From the NCBI RefSeq assembly GCF_029961155.1, contig NZ_JASBRH010000005.1:1-64000 (forward strand): DNA of 64,000 nucleotides, given 5' to 3'. The first letter of the stretch is position 1; each line of letters begins with the position of its first letter. The notes under the pieces are model-generated. The model had not been told where the DNA came from, made no database searches, and saw only the letters and a program-made list of their open reading frames with translations. The position numbers and the translations under genes were made by a program. Shown piece after piece: positions 63,821 through 64,000 of this stretch. Origin of the DNA: Pontibacterium granulatum. GTDB taxonomy: Bacteria > Pseudomonadota > Gammaproteobacteria > Pseudomonadales > Balneatricaceae.

Positions 63821-64000
63821 ATGTCAACTGTATTCAAAGTATTTGATGTAGAACCCCAAAGTAACCTGGATTACGCCCGTTCGTGCGCGACCGTACTGAA
63901 AACCATTGCTGACCGTAATCCCCGCGTCCAGTGCATCACCAACACCGTCGCAATGGACTTCACGTCTGACGTGTTGCTGGCGGTGGGCGCGCGTCCGTCA
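63821..64000 (+). CDS. thiM: Hydroxyethylthiazole kinase, 5' part
   Basis: First 60 codons, from ATG 63821 behind GGAGG; the gene runs off the window. The segment RVQCITNTVAMDFTSDVLLA followed by VGARPS is the N-terminal signature of ThiM, which phosphorylates thiazole alcohol for thiamine salvage. It may be separate from, or co-transcribed with, the LuxR gene 52 bp upstream. Confidence 0.88.
   Translation, partial: MSTVFKVFDVEPQSNLDYARSCATVLKTIADRNPRVQCITNTVAMDFTSDVLLAVGARPS

Overview
The window looks like chromosome of a marine, aerobic gammaproteobacterium of the Oceanospirillales / Oceanospirillaceae type. This is inferred from protein style, moderate GC, and the mix of taurine, carnitine and B12 genes; no rRNA or other taxonomic marker is present. 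No tRNA, rRNA, prophage, intact insertion sequence or CRISPR array was found.

Layout. Positions 1-9 kb hold scattered housekeeping and unassigned genes: a RidA-like fragment, small membrane or secreted proteins, glutamate racemase (murI), a LysR regulator divergent from a methyltransferase, a thiol dioxygenase, a YegD-type Hsp70, and a RhtB exporter next to an AraC regulator whose putative operators are visible as helically phased repeats. Positions 9-20.4 kb hold a carnitine / gamma-butyrobetaine catabolic island: divergent operons with enoyl-CoA hydratase, 3-hydroxyacyl-CoA dehydrogenase, BCCT transporter, ADP-forming acyl-CoA synthetase and acyl-CoA dehydrogenase on the minus strand, and caiD, an SDR and caiE on the plus strand, with a GbdR/CdhR-type regulator. 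The classical CaiB and CaiC enzymes are absent. Positions 20.4-25.6 kb hold a mixed stretch: MFS permease, a protein with a charged tail, NnrU, ArsR and Yip1-family proteins.

Positions 25.7-50.7 kb are one nearly uninterrupted cobalamin operon. A sigma70-like promoter and a cobalamin riboswitch precede a cobalt ECF transporter (DUF4198, CbiM, CbiL-like, CbiQ, CbiO), then a ChlI-ChlD fusion, CobO, CbiA, CbiD, CobK, CobH, CobL, CobI, CbiG, CobJ, CobM, CobW, CobN, CobQ, CobD, CobC, BluB and CbiX. Many genes overlap by 1-20 bases. The set combines the early-cobalt (anaerobic-type) enzymes with the late-insertion chelatase CobN. No cobA, cobP/U, cobS/V or nucleotide-loop cobT is present here.

thiG and thiS follow on the minus strand. 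Positions 53-60.7 kb are a taurine dissimilation locus: Tpa, TauR, Ald, Xsc and Pta. Together these convert taurine to acetyl-CoA, sulfite and ammonium. Three pairs of CTGG-type direct repeats with identical 23-bp phasing lie before tpa, ald and a DUF6506 gene at 62.8 kb, suggesting a TauR regulon that extends to uncharacterised genes. An OprD-type porin, DUF6506, a LuxR-type response regulator and the start of thiM close the window.

Repeats are prominent: seven sites with GTAG-type REP palindromes, a family of about 215-bp nested-hairpin elements (two near-identical copies in opposite orientation about 33 kb apart, plus a diverged third), and a 264-bp MITE-like element whose terminal repeat starts at the base after the pta stop codon.
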